The notes beneath the pieces are model-generated. The model worked only from the letters and a program-made list of their open reading frames with translations, was not told where the DNA came from and did not search any database. This document shows, in pieces, positions 50,307 to 59,150 of a stretch of DNA of 64,000 bases; the stretch's first letter is position 1, and each line of letters starts with the position of its first letter. Where the stretch lies: the NCBI RefSeq assembly GCF_003628535.1, contig NZ_RBCI01000002.1, positions 682,001 to 746,000 on the forward strand, in the 5' to 3' direction. A program made the translations under genes and the position numbers. Source of the DNA: Flavisolibacter nicotianae. GTDB taxonomy: Bacteria > Bacteroidota > Bacteroidia > Chitinophagales > Chitinophagaceae.

Positions 50307-53300
50307 TGGTCTGGCTGGTTTTGTTTTTCCTTGTTTTCTACGCGTAGTTTTCTTCGTCTGAGTATGTCGATAAACCGATCGTAATCGAGAGTGATGATAA
50401 AGCGAAGACCTGTTTCCACCACGTAGCCATCCACCACGCCAAAGTACTCGTTGCGCCGGTAGGCCCTGAGCATGTACCGGCCGTCGCGGCTCAGTTGGTA
50501 GTTGACGGCGATGTTGCCGGCAATGTTGTTGCCACCCTGGGCGCTTTGCTGTTGGGGACCCTGCAATTCAAAATTGCTGCCAACGGTTACTGACAGCCGG
50601 TTGTTCAAGAGACTTTTTGAAAGACCCACATTGAGGTCCGTGCGCTGTCGGCGCGAGCCGGTGGTATAGTCATCGCTCGACGTAACGTCGAAGTTCAGGT
50701 CCACACCGGAGATGAGGTCCTGTGTCAGGTTGTTGAGCTGTTCGGTGAGCAATTTGCTGGCGCTCTGCATGGCATAGGCCGAGGCGCTGAACCCGCCGCC
50801 ACTTGACTGGAAGGGATTTTCGCCCACGAACCGTCCCAGGAGCAGGAGCGAAAACACCTGCTTGTTCAACTCCGAAGGTTCCTGCCGCAGTTGGGTCAAC
50901 CGCGTGTCCACATTGGTGATGATGTCGGAAGAAACGCCGTAGTTTTTATCTGTGGGCAAAATAATATCGAAGGAGATTTGCGGCTGCATCAATTGTCCTT
51001 GCAGGTTCAGCCACACCTGGAAGGGAAGCTTCTGCAAATACGTGTTCCGGATCGCTGTGCTGGAAGCTGAAATATAATTCGACACCAGGTCGAGTGGCGC
51101 TGTGTTGGCAACATAGACGGCTTTCACATTCAACTGGGCCGCTGTCGGCTCGCCCAGCCATTCGATGCGGCTGCCCTTTTGAATGTCGAATTTTCGCTGG
51201 ATAAAATTGTAGCTGAGTTGATACGAGCCCTGCTCAATTTCATACGATCCGGTGAGGTTGATCTTGCCACTGGGATCAATACCCGCAGAAAGCAATGCTT
51301 CGCCCTGGAGGTTCACGAAATCACCGTTGGCTTCATCGATTACGATGCTGAACTTGGCTTCTTTCTTCACTTCGATATTCGTCGTGATGTCATAGCCGGT
51401 GAGTACCGAACGGTTCAGGGAATCGTAAGTGGCCAGGAACAGCGAATCAATCCCGGGATTGCTGAAATCCACAAACTGCACCACGCCTTCCCGCGACACA
51501 ATGCCGGGATCCCGTTGCGGCACAACCACGGTGAAGTCCGTTTCATCGTCCACCGTCAGGTTGCCGTCAACTACGGGTGCGCTTTCGGTTCCACCCACAT
51601 GCACGTTGCTGGTGAGATAAAGCTTGCCGTAGTAAATGCTGTTTTGTTTTTTGGTGGTATTCACCGCCCTGAAATGCCGTGCCCGGATGTCAAGATCAAA
51701 GTCATAATTGACAAAATTGGTTGTGCCCACCAGGCCGTTGATGGTTAGCGCATTGTTGGCTGAGTCGCGGATGCTGAACCGGTTAAATTCCAGTCCCTTG
51801 TTGCTCACCACAACCAGCGATTCCTTGTCCACGTTAAAGGGCCCGCCAATGGCCTGCGTTACAACCGACACATTGTCGAAGTTGATGCGGCCATCGACCT
51901 TCGGCGCCGCCGTGGTGCCCCGCAGCGATACCGATCCGTTGACCGCTCCATTTGCGGAGGTGATAAAATCTTTCAGAGCGCCTTCAAATGTGTTCAACTG
52001 GAATTGCCGTATGGCAAGATCCAGGTTCATGGCAATTTCGTTGCCGCTTGGTTCCATGTAGCCGGTGATGGCCAGGTCGTTTCCTTTGCCGGTCAGTGTG
52101 ACGTTGGCATTGTAGCGGGTGCCCGTGGAGCTTACCTGCGCATTCAGATTGCCCACCGTGTCTTGCCGGAACATCAGGTCCGTAACGGTGAGGTTCGAGG
52201 TGAACAGGGGCTGCTGGGTAAGGTTGGTGAAAGTAGCGGTGCCGTTCATCACGCCGTCTACCAGGGTTGTGTCGGGTTTTAAAAACGCGGTGAGGGTACC
52301 GATCCGGAAATTGGTGAAGCGAACTTCCAGCGGTGAAGATGGCGCCGTGCCCAGGCTTTGGATGCGCAACTGCTGGCCGGCCTGCGACAGGGTGAAGTCG
52401 TTGGCCGTAACGCCTTTACCGACAACGATGCTGTTGTTTGGCGACACCGTCCAGCGATCGTAATTCAACAGCAGGCTGTCGGGGTTCAGGTGCAGGGTCA
52501 TGTTGCCGTCGGGTGCCAGCGAAACCAGTCCGCCAAGGATGTATTTGTTCCGCTTGTTCCTGTCGTCTATACCTACCGAAAAGTTGATGTTATTGTGCAG
52601 GGCTGTGGCATTGAGGCGGGTGGCATAAACATCCAATCCTGCGGCCTTCAGCCGGTCCATGGTGGCATTCACATGCAGACCGCTGTCGTTCGTATGGATC
52701 CGTGCCTGCAGGTTGTTGACGACGTTTGTTTGGTACACAATCTTTGGCGCGGTGAGCAGTGCATTGAGTCCCTGCCCGGTGGCCAGGCTTCCTTCCGCAT
52801 GCACATTGTCGGCCTCTTTCAGGTCGGGAACAAAACCCTGCAGCGCGGGAGAGAAATACAGGTCGGCCCGGAACCGGATATCGTACGGTGCCACAGCCGG
52901 CAGGCGGGTCGTGGCGCCGGCCGCGGTAAAGTAAGGCGAAAGATTGCTTTGAATAATGTTGCCCAGGTCCATGAGGCGATACTGTCCGCGCAGTTCCGCC
53001 GAGGCAATATCGCTGCGCAGCGTGATGAAATTTTCATTGTCCCTGCCGGCAATGATCTGCAACGAATCCAGGGGCAGGCGGTTGGTTCCCGAAACAACCA
53101 GCGCCTGCGTAAGCAATACGTCGGCCGCGGGTGAGTCGGAGTTTAAGCCCGAAGCCGTTCCGTTGATCTTTCCATGAAAAGTCAGCGGTTCTGTACTGAA
53201 GCCAAGGTTCTGGGCTTTCACGCTGTCGATGTCGGCGTTGATTTTGAACGGACCATAGGCAGCATAGTCGCCGCTGGCGGTCAGGGTCATATCGGCGTTT

Positions 53301-55366
53301 GGATCGGCCACGTCGGCATTGACCTTAAAAAATGTTTTTTGCAGTGAGCCATTCAGCCTGATGTTCCGGTAGGCGTAGTGGTTATAGCCCACGTGGTTGA
53401 TGGCCGCTTTAAACGTTGTATTGATGGAACCCGGCGTTATGCCACGGCCATTTGCGGTGAAGGTGCCCGTTAGAGAGCCGATCTGTCCCTGCTGCTTTAG
53501 GATTTTTCCGAGTTGCAAACCGGAGGCCCGTGCTGTGGCGTTGTAGCTGAGCGAAGATGGATTCATCAAGTTGGCAAAGCTTCCGTTCAGGTCTATATCG
53601 CCGTCGGTCGTGTTCAGGTTCAGGCGTGTATTCAGCCGGCCGGCATTGCCATTGACCATCCCCGAAAGATCGAAAGACTGTGGCAGGTCGAGCCCCGCCT
53701 GTTTCAAACTGTTGCCGGCGAATAGGGCAATGTCGGACTGCGTGGTATGAAAGCGGTAAATGGTAAAATTGCCACCGGCGTTGGCCGGGTTGGCAAGCCC
53801 CAGGAGCGTACCCGAGGCATTGAGATGGGTGTTTTGCAGGCCGTCGAACTGCAGCTTTGCTATGTTCAGGCGGTCCATGGTGCCATGTCCCTCCAGGTTC
53901 ATGCGCCACACAGCATTGGGGTTGCGCAGCGCGGGCTGGGAGCGAAGCTGCGGCGCAAAGGTCAAAATATCTTTCACCTGTACATAGCTGTTTTCAATAT
54001 CCAGGTCAATCACAGCCCGTTCAAAATGTTTTTGCAGTTCGGCAAGCGAGGCATAATGAAGGGCCGCGTTGCGCTTGATTTCCGAGCCGGGTGATTTGAT
54101 GAAGAGGTCTTTCAGGTAAGCCTGGCTGGCACCGTAAAAAAGTTCGCCCCTCGCCTCGTTCAGCACAAAACCGCTTTTTTCTTTGAACGAAGCTTTAACC
54201 AGGGTTAGCCCGGTTGAATCAGGCTTCACAAACACATTGTCCGCATGCAACACAACGTCATCGGCCTTGAGATGGGAATAATCCATTCCGTATGCAAGGC
54301 GCGGCTGGTTGTCGTCATCGTAACGGATATCGGCGTTGTCAAACTGCATCTTGTCCACGCGGAGATCCCAGGGCACCGTTGTTTGCGCCACGGCTTCCTG
54401 TTTGGCCTGTTGCTTCACCACTTCGGCGCCGGGGCTTTTCCCAAGGCGAATGGCTGCAACGGTGTTGGCCAGGGAAAGTTCGTCCAGGTAAATGCGGTTC
54501 TTCTGCAGGTCCAGCAACTTGCCATCAACTTTTGCCTTGCCGATCGAGAGGGTTGAATAGAGCGCTGAAACATCGTTGTCGTATTGCACCGAAACCTTGG
54601 TCAGGTCGATGACATCAAAATTGAGCTTCATCGGCGTTGGCGTCTGGGCTTCTTTGATGTCAACCGCCAGGGGCTTTGGTTCCAGCAGCGGTTTTACCTG
54701 TTTCATTTTCACCGTCGTGTTGCGAACAATGAGCGAGGGAAAATCGAAGGTTTGCGTGTATGGATCGAGGGTGTCGATGGTGGTGGTGGCGTAGCCAATA
54801 CGGCTGAACATGTCAACACCGGTAATTGCGTCGCGGTAGGAGAGCACAACGTTGTCCAGCGTCACATCGCTCACGTTCAGTTTCATCGGCGCCGTTTGGG
54901 CCGTGTCGGGTTTTTTTGTCTGTTCGCTGGTAAAGGCGTCCACCACAAACTGGTAGTTGAATGCTGTATCCGGCAAAACACGTTTTACCTTGGCCACGAT
55001 GTTTTGCAGTTCAATATCTTTTACTTCCACTTCGTTGGAAAAAAGCTTGAGAAAGTTCAGGTGCGCTTTGATGGCCCCACCCGAAACGAGGGTGTCTTTC
55101 GTGCGGTCTTCGATGTAGACGTTCTGCAATAAAATGTTCCCTGAAAGGCCAAAGCCAATACGGCCGATGGAAACCCTGGTTTGCAGCTTTTTCCCGAGGT
55201 AGTTCTCCACGCGGCCTGTCAGGAATCGCTGAGCCGGCGGGGTAAGGAGCAGCAAAAAGACCAGTATGATGAAAAGGAAAAGGAACAACAGGGATTTCAA
55301 GAAGATCCTGCCAACACGGCGAGGCCACGAGGGTTTTCTCAGTTCAGTTTTTGTTTCTTCCTGCAT
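50303..55366 (-). CDS. tamB: TamB: translocation and assembly module, inner-membrane subunit
   Basis: A 1687-residue protein with one N-terminal signal-anchor (about residues 25-46: LLFLFLFIILVFLLLLTPPA), an AsmA-like start (RFLTGRVENYLGKKLQTRVSIGRIGFGL), a very long beta-rich periplasmic region made of repeated strands (a lipid-channel type groove) and the C-terminal DUF490/TamB domain (QEPSELNKQVFSLLLLGRFVGENPF ... LNFDVTSSDDY). It spans the periplasm and works with TamL. A TAGTCTTTG upstream (55401-55409) is a possible -7 box with one extra base. Confidence 0.93.
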   Translation of the reverse strand: MQEETKTELRKPSWPRRVGRIFLKSLLFLFLFIILVFLLLLTPPAQRFLTGRVENYLGKKLQTRVSIGRIGFGLSGNILLQNVYIEDRTKDTLVSGGAIKAHLNFLKLFSNEVEVKDIELQNIVAKVKRVLPDTAFNYQFVVDAFTSEQTKKPDTAQTAPMKLNVSDVTLDNVVLSYRDAITGVDMFSRIGYATTTIDTLDPYTQTFDFPSLIVRNTTVKMKQVKPLLEPKPLAVDIKEAQTPTPMKLNFDVIDLTKVSVQYDNDVSALYSTLSIGKAKVDGKLLDLQKNRIYLDELSLANTVAAIRLGKSPGAEVVKQQAKQEAVAQTTVPWDLRVDKMQFDNADIRYDDDNQPRLAYGMDYSHLKADDVVLHADNVFVKPDSTGLTLVKASFKEKSGFVLNEARGELFYGASQAYLKDLFIKSPGSEIKRNAALHYASLAELQKHFERAVIDLDIENSYVQVKDILTFAPQLRSQPALRNPNAVWRMNLEGHGTMDRLNIAKLQFDGLQNTHLNASGTLLGLANPANAGGNFTIYRFHTTQSDIALFAGNSLKQAGLDLPQSFDLSGMVNGNAGRLNTRLNLNTTDGDIDLNGSFANLMNPSSLSYNATARASGLQLGKILKQQGQIGSLTGTFTANGRGITPGSINTTFKAAINHVGYNHYAYRNIRLNGSLQKTFFKVNADVADPNADMTLTASGDYAAYGPFKINADIDSVKAQNLGFSTEPLTFHGKINGTASGLNSDSPAADVLLTQALVVSGTNRLPLDSLQIIAGRDNENFITLRSDIASAELRGQYRLMDLGNIIQSNLSPYFTAAGATTRLPAVAPYDIRFRADLYFSPALQGFVPDLKEADNVHAEGSLATGQGLNALLTAPKIVYQTNVVNNLQARIHTNDSGLHVNATMDRLKAAGLDVYATRLNATALHNNINFSVGIDDRNKRNKYILGGLVSLAPDGNMTLHLNPDSLLLNYDRWTVSPNNSIVVGKGVTANDFTLSQAGQQLRIQSLGTAPSSPLEVRFTNFRIGTLTAFLKPDTTLVDGVMNGTATFTNLTQQPLFTSNLTVTDLMFRQDTVGNLNAQVSSTGTRYNANVTLTGKGNDLAITGYMEPSGNEIAMNLDLAIRQFQLNTFEGALKDFITSANGAVNGSVSLRGTTAAPKVDGRINFDNVSVVTQAIGGPFNVDKESLVVVSNKGLEFNRFSIRDSANNALTINGLVGTTNFVNYDFDLDIRARHFRAVNTTKKQNSIYYGKLYLTSNVHVGGTESAPVVDGNLTVDDETDFTVVVPQRDPGIVSREGVVQFVDFSNPGIDSLFLATYDSLNRSVLTGYDITTNIEVKKEAKFSIVIDEANGDFVNLQGEALLSAGIDPSGKINLTGSYEIEQGSYQLSYNFIQRKFDIQKGSRIEWLGEPTAAQLNVKAVYVANTAPLDLVSNYISASSTAIRNTYLQKLPFQVWLNLQGQLMQPQISFDIILPTDKNYGVSSDIITNVDTRLTQLRQEPSELNKQVFSLLLLGRFVGENPFQSSGGGFSASAYAMQSASKLLTEQLNNLTQDLISGVDLNFDVTSSDDYTTGSRRQRTDLNVGLSKSLLNNRLSVTVGSNFELQGPQQQSAQGGNNIAGNIAVNYQLSRDGRYMLRAYRRNEYFGVVDGYVVETGLRFIITLDYDRFIDILRRRKLRVENKEKQNQPDQ

Positions 55367-55519
55367 GTGTATCGGTTAAGGCGATAGGATAATCTATCTT
55401 CACAAAGACTATTCCCCTTGACAGGCTCGGCTTATTTCAGGATGAATGCACTGTATTTCCGGTTCAAATGGCTGATGAAGAAATGCTTGTAGAACAATTT
55501 CTACAGGGCTACCGACAAT

Positions 55520-55550
55520 AAAAAAAGCTGCCCGGGTGGGCAGCTTTTTT
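55520..55550. terminator. Terminator of the minus-strand Oar-like receptor
   Basis: AAAAGCTGCCC, two to three loop bases, GGGCAGCTTTT with A and T runs on either side, 20 bases after the receptor stop. Works in both directions. Confidence 0.9.
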
Positions 55551-55569
55551 CGTATCAGAACCGTTGCAA

Positions 55570-58500
55570 TTAGAAATTGTAACGTAACCCGAGCTGAATA
55601 CCCCAGGTGCTGAATATGGAGTAGTCGGTTTGATAAGCCTGTGTGGGGCCATCAGGGTTGAAGGTAAACTTGGGCGTATTGCGGTTGAAAGTTTCTGCGC
55701 CGGTATTGTTGGTGGCAGAAGGCGTGCCCAGGATCCCCAGGTCGCTGAAGGAACCGAAGGTGTACGCATAGCGGGTGCCCCATTTGTTATTCAGGAGGTT
55801 CAGGAAGTTCACCACATCCACGCTGAACTGGAAGGCATGCCGGTGGTTCAGGGCATTGAAGGAAAAGTCCTGCAGCAGGCGCAGATCCAGGTTGTTTACC
55901 CAGGGCAGCAAGGCACCGTAACGCTCAACATACTGGCCCTTGTGTGAACGCAGGTAAGAGTTATTCTCCACAAAACGGAAGAAGGCATCTTTCTGCTCCT
56001 GTGCCGTATAAGTCTTTGAGCCCACTTTGAAACCTTCCACAAACGTGATCTGCGACGGATCGGCCGGGATGTAGATCATGTCGTTTGTTTGCGCATCGCC
56101 GTTGATGTCGTTTCCGTAGCGGAAATGATAGCGCTCCTGCGAAGAGCCGCTGTAATACAAGCCAACGGTTGTTGCCAGTGCATTGTTGGCATAGTTGAAG
56201 CGGTATGATCCGCTGGCCACAACGCGGTGCGGAATGGCGAAATTGGAAAAGCCCAGTTCCGGGTTGTTCGCGTTGGCAACGATATTATTGGTTGACCAGC
56301 TACTGGAGGCACGGTCGCTTGTACCAATGTTGATGTCTTTGGAAGCTGTGAATGTATAGGCAACAAAACCTTCCCAGTTCTTGGCAAAGCTGCGCTGCAA
56401 CTGTGCTGTCAGCGAGGTGCTATAGCCTTTGTTGGTGTTGTCCATCACAATGAGCGAGGTGATGTTGCTGTTCAACCTGGCATTGTAATACGGACGGTTG
56501 TCGCCGGCGATGGCCACCGTGCCGTTTTGTGCACCCAGGTTGGCATTGCGGAAGAACACGTTGTTGAAGGATTTGGTGAAGACACCTTCCAGGGTAAACG
56601 TATAGTTCTGTGCAAAGCGCTTGTCGACAGCAACGTTGGAACGCCAAACCTGCGGCATTTTGAAATCGGAAGCTGTAGCCGAGTAGGAGGGGCTGCCAGA
56701 TGGAATCGAGGTTCCGGGCTGCACGTCCGGTACCAGGTTGCTGTAGGCGGTACGATCCGGGTTGTAGCGGATATCAGCTAATTGTGCCGCGGTCGCGGTA
56801 TAAATGCTACGGAGCACACCGTTATCAGCCACCTGGTTTACCAGCCAGATAAATGGAATACGGCCGGTAAAGATGCCCGTACCACCACGAACGACCAGGT
56901 TCTTGTCGCCTTTCACGTCGTAGTTAACACCAACGCGGGGAGAGAAAAGCAAACGCGATTTTGGCCACTTGCTCACATCGAACTGTTCGTTGTTGCCGTT
57001 TTCGTCTTTGAACACAACGGCTGCAAGCGCGGGATTTTGCGGGGCATCATAGGGGTACAATGGCTTGTCTACACGCAGACCGTACGTCAGCCGGAGTTTT
57101 TCGGACGGTGCCCATGCATCCTGCGCATAGAAACCCAACTGTGCAAATTTGGCCGCAGCCGGGGGGATGTCGCTCTTGTTTTTGCCATAGCTGTATGTAA
57201 CGGCAAAAACAGTCGGTGCTTTATTGTCAAGGAAATCCTGCAACGAAGCAAAACGATAGTAAGAAGGGCCACCGTAATCGGAGAAGGCATTTTCAAACGA
57301 AAGACGGTCGTAGCTGATACCGGCAGTTACCACGTGTTTTGCCAGGTTGATGGTGGTGTTGTTGGCAAAGTTCAGCGCCTTGTCATCAATCCGGTTGTCG
57401 TAGGAAAACAGGTCTGTGCCGAAGGAAGTGTAAACGTTTGCCCCGGACATGATGTCTACGAAAGAAGCGGTGCTGTTTGGAACACGCTTCGGCTCTACGT
57501 GGGTAAAGGAGCCAATCAGCTGGTTGGAAATCTTGTTGCTAAAATTGGAGTTCAATTCACCCACAATGGAATTCACCTTCGTGTTGTTTTGGAAGTTGGC
57601 ACCATTAAATGCCAGGCCACCTGTTTTGGTACCGCGACGGCTGTTGCTGAAACGCGGATTCGGGCCGCTGTTTGCATTCACCTGGTCGTCGTCATCTGTA
57701 TTGGAATAGTTGTAACGGGCCGTAAAGCGGTGCTTGGATGTAATGTTCCAGTCGAAGCGGGTTACAAACTTTACGTTGTCGGTCAGGAAGTCGTAACCTT
57801 CGTATTTGCCCGGATCGTAGTTGTATTTCTGTTTCAGGTAGGCCGACAGCGCATCCAGGTCTGAGGCCAGAACGCCGGTCGCATTGGGGTCGCTATCATT
57901 TACGCCAGGGCGCTTGGCGGTCCAGGTTTGGCCCGGAGCCGTTCTTTTTTCGCGTTCGCCGTTTACAAAGAAAAACAGTTTGTTTTTGATGATAGGGCCA
58001 CCCACGCTGGCGCCATAGATGTTGGTCGAGCGTTTTGCATTTGCCACTTCAACGCCTTTTACTTTTTTGCCGTTGAAATCCTGGTTGCGGTAATAGCCAT
58101 AGAGCGTACCGGTGTAGGTGTTGGTGCCCCTGCGGGTCACGGCGTTGATACCGGCGCCAACAAAACCTGCCTGGCGCACATCGTAGGGGGCGATGTTTAC
58201 CTGGATCTGGTCGAGGGCATCGATAGAGATGGCCGATGTACCGCCACCGGGAATTTGTCCGTCACCGGAGCGGCCAAAGTTGTTGTTGAACAGGGCGCCG
58301 TCAATCGTGATGTTGTTATAGCGGTAGTTCATACCGGCGAAACTGTTGCCGTTGGCTTGCGGTGTCGTTCTTGTAATGGCGGTAATGCTGCGGCTGATAT
58401 TAGGAAGGTTCTGGAGCTGGCGACGCGAAAAATTGGTCGCAGCACCGGTTCTTTCCGTTCTTGCGCCGCGGGTTGATACCACTACTTCCTGCATTTGCTG

Positions 58501-58836
58501 GTTGGCAGCACTCAGGTCTGCGGTAATGTCAAACCGTTCACCCAGCGGAATATTAATATCGGTACGGGTAAATTCGCCAAAACCAACATAGGATACCTTG
58601 ATGGTATAGGGCCCGCCGGGTGCTACGTTCTGAATGTCAAAGCGTCCGCCTGCGCGGCTCGCGGCTGTATAAACCGTTCCGGTCGGAACATGTGTTGCAG
58701 TCACCGTGGCACCCACAAGGGCCTCGCCGCCGGCTCCCCTTACCATTCCCGAAATGCTACTGGTTGTTACCTGCGCATGGGAATACTGCACAATTGCGAG
58801 GGCAATTGTCAGCAAGAGTAGAATTCTTCTCATCAT
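55570..58836 (-). CDS. Oar-like TonB-dependent receptor (minus copy)
   Basis: A 1088-residue outer-membrane protein: signal peptide (MMRRILLLLTIALAIVQYSHA), carboxypeptidase-regulatory-like domain (ISGMVRGAGGEALVGATVTATHVPTGTVY), plug (ISIDALDQIQVNIAPYDVRQAGFVGAGINAVTRRGTN) and a barrel ending QLGLRYNF. The DVRxxGFxGAGINAVTRxGTN plug is typical of Oar-type receptors, which in Bacteroidota and myxobacteria import oligopeptides or protein products. It has a paralogue of the same length on the opposite strand, with an almost identical pre-start sequence. Confidence 0.93.
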   Translation of the reverse strand: MMRRILLLLTIALAIVQYSHAQVTTSSISGMVRGAGGEALVGATVTATHVPTGTVYTAASRAGGRFDIQNVAPGGPYTIKVSYVGFGEFTRTDINIPLGERFDITADLSAANQQMQEVVVSTRGARTERTGAATNFSRRQLQNLPNISRSITAITRTTPQANGNSFAGMNYRYNNITIDGALFNNNFGRSGDGQIPGGGTSAISIDALDQIQVNIAPYDVRQAGFVGAGINAVTRRGTNTYTGTLYGYYRNQDFNGKKVKGVEVANAKRSTNIYGASVGGPIIKNKLFFFVNGEREKRTAPGQTWTAKRPGVNDSDPNATGVLASDLDALSAYLKQKYNYDPGKYEGYDFLTDNVKFVTRFDWNITSKHRFTARYNYSNTDDDDQVNANSGPNPRFSNSRRGTKTGGLAFNGANFQNNTKVNSIVGELNSNFSNKISNQLIGSFTHVEPKRVPNSTASFVDIMSGANVYTSFGTDLFSYDNRIDDKALNFANNTTINLAKHVVTAGISYDRLSFENAFSDYGGPSYYRFASLQDFLDNKAPTVFAVTYSYGKNKSDIPPAAAKFAQLGFYAQDAWAPSEKLRLTYGLRVDKPLYPYDAPQNPALAAVVFKDENGNNEQFDVSKWPKSRLLFSPRVGVNYDVKGDKNLVVRGGTGIFTGRIPFIWLVNQVADNGVLRSIYTATAAQLADIRYNPDRTAYSNLVPDVQPGTSIPSGSPSYSATASDFKMPQVWRSNVAVDKRFAQNYTFTLEGVFTKSFNNVFFRNANLGAQNGTVAIAGDNRPYYNARLNSNITSLIVMDNTNKGYSTSLTAQLQRSFAKNWEGFVAYTFTASKDINIGTSDRASSSWSTNNIVANANNPELGFSNFAIPHRVVASGSYRFNYANNALATTVGLYYSGSSQERYHFRYGNDINGDAQTNDMIYIPADPSQITFVEGFKVGSKTYTAQEQKDAFFRFVENNSYLRSHKGQYVERYGALLPWVNNLDLRLLQDFSFNALNHRHAFQFSVDVVNFLNLLNNKWGTRYAYTFGSFSDLGILGTPSATNNTGAETFNRNTPKFTFNPDGPTQAYQTDYSIFSTWGIQLGLRYNF

Positions 58837-58853
58837 GTGTTTGAAATTTGCCG

Positions 58854-58861
58854 CAAAGGTG
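58854..58861 (-). promoter_or_regulatory. -7-like box of minus-strand receptor; note on 58837-59150
   Basis: CACCTTTG, one change from TAnnTTTG, 17 bases from the first ATG. The 314-base spacer 58837-59150 holds two such boxes facing outward; no ORF or RNA gene was recognised between them. Confidence 0.5.
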
Positions 58862-59125
58862 TGAATTGATCGGCAAAAAATAACATTTTACTTGCATTAA
58901 TTAATTGACATCTAGGTTTTTGGAGTGTTTAAACAGTCCCTGCAGGAACGGAGAATATCCTGAAAGCTCACCCTTGGTGTCGCCTATTTGGCTGAAACTT
59001 AGTTGAAAACCATTCGGTTTTGGAGGACCCGAGACAAGCCCGAACCGAGGCAGAAAGCGGTTTTTCCGACCGATTTGAATCCCCATTGTTAATAAAAATT
59101 TAATGCTGGGAACGGTAAATCCCTA

Positions 59126-59133
59126 CACCTTTG
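59126..59133 (+). promoter_or_regulatory. -7-like box of plus-strand receptor
   Basis: CACCTTTG in the block ACACCTTTGCGGCAAATTTC (59125-59144), identical to the block before the opposite receptor. Confidence 0.5.
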
Positions 59134-59150
59134 CGGCAAATTTCTAACAC

